Assembly (NCBI GenBank): GCA_029339195.1
Contig: JAPTJF010000132.1
Location: forward strand, 62,001-126,000
DNA from: Micractinium sp. NFX-FRZ
Lineage: Eukaryota > Chlorophyta > Trebouxiophyceae > Chlorellales > Chlorellaceae
Direction: 5' to 3'
Length of the DNA stretch: 64,000 nucleotides
Shown here: positions 62,801 through 64,000 of the stretch, in pieces
Numbering within the stretch: position 1 is the stretch's first letter
How the letters are laid out: every line of letters starts with the position of its first letter
Translations under genes and position numbers: made by a program
The notes under the pieces: generated by a model
Told to the model about the DNA's origin: nothing
Databases searched by the model: none
The model's input: only the letters and a program-made list of their open reading frames with translations

Positions 62801-64000
62801 CCACCCGGGCCTGCTGGGTGACATCTTCCCGCACCTGGTAGCGGCCATGGCCAAGTCGACGGAGCACATTGCGGTGAGATGGGGGGGCGTGCTGTGGGCG
62901 GTGGGGCGCGGCGGGGCAGCTTGCTCAGGAGGGGGGCAGGGAGGTGCGGGGTGGGCAGAGTGGGCCAGGGCAGACAGAGGCAGGGCCAGAGGGACGGCAC
63001 AGCAGCGGGGATGGGCAATGGCCACAGCACTGTGCAGCACTGGGCTCTGCATGCCCACCAGCAGCTGCTGCCTCTAAGCGTGGCCTCCGGACTCGGTACC
63101 CTTTGCTCTCTGCGGCCGCCACGCCCCTGCATGCTGGCCGTGCCTGCCATCCCACACCCCACGCCCACCCACCCACCCACGCCCCGTCTTCTGCCCCGCA
63201 GGTTGGCATGCGCTTCGCCCTGCCCTCTGTGCTCCTGTTTTCCGGCCCCACACCCACACTCATGTGCCTGCCCCCCTGCCCCCCTACCCCCCGTCCCTCG
63301 CTGCCACTGCAGGTGGGCATGCGCGTCGCGCTGTCCTGCGTGCTGCTGGGGCGCGGCGAGTTCCTGGCGGTGCATGGCGGCGGGCTGGTGCAGATCCTGT
63401 GTGGCTTCATCGGCAACGTCAAGGACCGGGGCATGCTGGCGCTCATGCCCGTCATGGATGCGGTCATTCAGGTGGGGTGAATGGGTGAAAGGGTGGGTGG
63501 GCGGGGAAGTAAATGTGTGAGCGGGTGGGAGGAGTGTTGATTGGCAGTGTCGGGGGTGGGGCTCTTGCTTCAACTGGCGGCAGCCTGGGTGGGGGCTTGT
63601 GCTTATACTGGCAGCATGGGTGGGGTGCTAGGCAGATCGCACCGATGGTAGCTGTGAGAGGTAAGTTGGCAGGCAGGAAGGCGCACAATGCAGCGGCACC
63701 AGCACGGGCTCCAGGGCTGGCCTCCTGCTAGTCTGCTCGCCTCCGCTCGTGGCTGCTTGCCTCTGCCTGTCGGTTCTGGTCTGTGCCTCTCGCCTCTGGT
63801 GTCCTACTCCTCCCTGCCTCCCTCCCTCCCTCCCTGCCTCCCTACCCACCACCTGCAGTGCTTCCCCAGCGATGGCCCCCAGCTGCTGGCGCCTGCGCTG
63901 CAGTGCCTGCTGGCCGACCTTCTGGCGGGGCGGGAGAGCGGGCTGGTGGCAGCCTCCGCTCTGGGCGTCTACGCCCGCGTGCTGCTGCACAACGCCCCCG
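56837..64000 (+). CDS. IPO11: importin-11-like karyopherin (3' end beyond window)
   Basis: Fifteen exons are visible: 56837..57001, 57166..57266, 57402..57486, 57966..58052, 58439..58543, 58692..59071, 59350..59715, 60030..60129, 60418..60649, 61070..61292, 61600..61714, 62210..62323, 62625..62873, 63313..63471, 63859..64000+, coding at least 874 aa of a family near 975. It is an importin-beta HEAT-repeat transport receptor. The N-terminal half matches importin-11: QKQAEAALRELEARPGF, VHFKNSCNKYWRSRLPG, EEEKAHLRGRLLDLVEQQ, VAVVFSKVARFDFPRAWP, and LVLHHILKEMASKRLAADQRNF. WEDSPESFHHELEN continues the match later. A poly-Gly and a Gln/His/Ser insert are lineage-specific. Importin-11 imports E2 ubiquitin enzymes and PTEN in animals; the algal cargo is unknown. 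Introns 3, 4, 9, 11 and 13 carry duplicated exon edges. Confidence 0.88.
57468..57645 (+). repeat. three copies of the exon-3 donor edge (importin-11)
   Basis: CAGCAGATTGCGCTGCAG plus GTGGGTG at the exon-3 end (donor 57487) recurs with donors at 57560 and 57639, spacings of 73 and 79 bp. The last copy is slightly degraded. Confidence 0.88.
58246..58475 (+). repeat. three in-frame copies of the exon-5 acceptor edge (importin-11)
   Basis: A TGTGCTGTGCAG acceptor followed by AGCCCCAACCAGCTGCTGCA (copy 1 diverged) starts exon-like sequence at 58262, 58346 and 58439, 84 and 93 bp apart. All three lie in one uninterrupted reading frame. Confidence 0.9.
60631..60830 (+). repeat. three copies of the exon-9 donor edge (importin-11)
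   Basis: The exon-9 end (GACTTTGTGGACTTTACT then GGTGAGGC, to 60660) recurs at about 60708-60737 and 60780-60812 in intron 9. The flanking sequence is also similar; spacing is about 75 bp. Confidence 0.85.
63195..63355 (+). repeat. duplicated exon-14 acceptor edge (importin-11)
   Basis: GCAG followed by GTGGGCATGCGCGTCGCGCT (exon 14, from 63313) has a diverged copy from 63203 reading GTTGGCATGCGCTTCGCCCT, 110 bp upstream within intron 13. Confidence 0.85.

Noticed and set aside
63195..63245. A possible extra importin-11 exon beginning with a copy of exon 14
   Set aside because: It duplicates residues already encoded by exon 14, has no good donor after it, and would repeat a HEAT segment.

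Overview
This window looks like nuclear DNA of a unicellular green alga, most likely a GC-rich trebouxiophyte of the Chlorella/Micractinium type. The species is inferred, not proven. The evidence is: very GC-rich coding sequence; intron-dense genes (104 introns in the 15 models below) with GT-AG borders and acceptors that are nearly always CTGCAG or a close variant; the green-algal polyadenylation motif TGTAA downstream of many stop codons; and plastid-style proteins (lipoyl synthase and threonine synthase with Ser/Ala/Arg-rich leaders). No rRNA, tRNA, transposon, CRISPR or viral gene was recognised.

Layout, left to right (strand): novel coiled-coil/NPLF-repeat protein (-, 235-4733); ZNF598/Hel2-type RING E3 ligase with an added R3H domain (-, 5092-11993); GID4 (-, 13323-15626); FSH/OVCA2-type serine hydrolase (-, 15997-18060); TAF10 (+, 18191-19387); GT90/CAP10-like glycosyltransferase (+, 20745-24478); secreted alpha/beta-hydrolase (-, 25171-28187); secreted beta-helix protein (+, 29251-35036); lipoyl synthase (-, 35821-38727); threonine synthase (+, 39220-43149); HBS1 ribosome-rescue GTPase (-, 43976-49226); TAN1/THUMPD1 (-, 49833-51305); CCDC113/96-like coiled coil (+, 51539-53076); eIF3i (-, 53853-56561); importin-11 (+, 56837 to beyond 64000). 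Every exon chain was assembled by hand. In each model all introns keep the reading frame and the total length is a multiple of three (importin-11 is cut by the window end). Five pairs are divergent with 130 to about 1060 bp between start codons; the tightest are FSH/TAF10, TAN1/CCDC and eIF3i/importin-11.

Functionally this is an ordinary housekeeping stretch. Translation and its quality control are well represented (ZNF598/Hel2, HBS1, TAN1, eIF3i). There are also protein degradation (GID4), transcription (TAF10), plastid cofactor and amino-acid synthesis (lipoyl synthase, threonine synthase), nuclear import (importin-11) and secretory or surface functions (GT90, hydrolase, beta-helix).

The most unusual signal is in the introns. 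At more than 20 exon-intron borders, in at least seven genes, the intron contains one to four decayed direct copies of the neighbouring exon edge plus its splice site, typically 70-150 bp apart. Some copies are still perfect-looking decoy splice sites and some keep an open frame. This fits repeated local tandem duplication at splice junctions, a route proposed for intron gain and growth. Four introns also use GC instead of GT donors.
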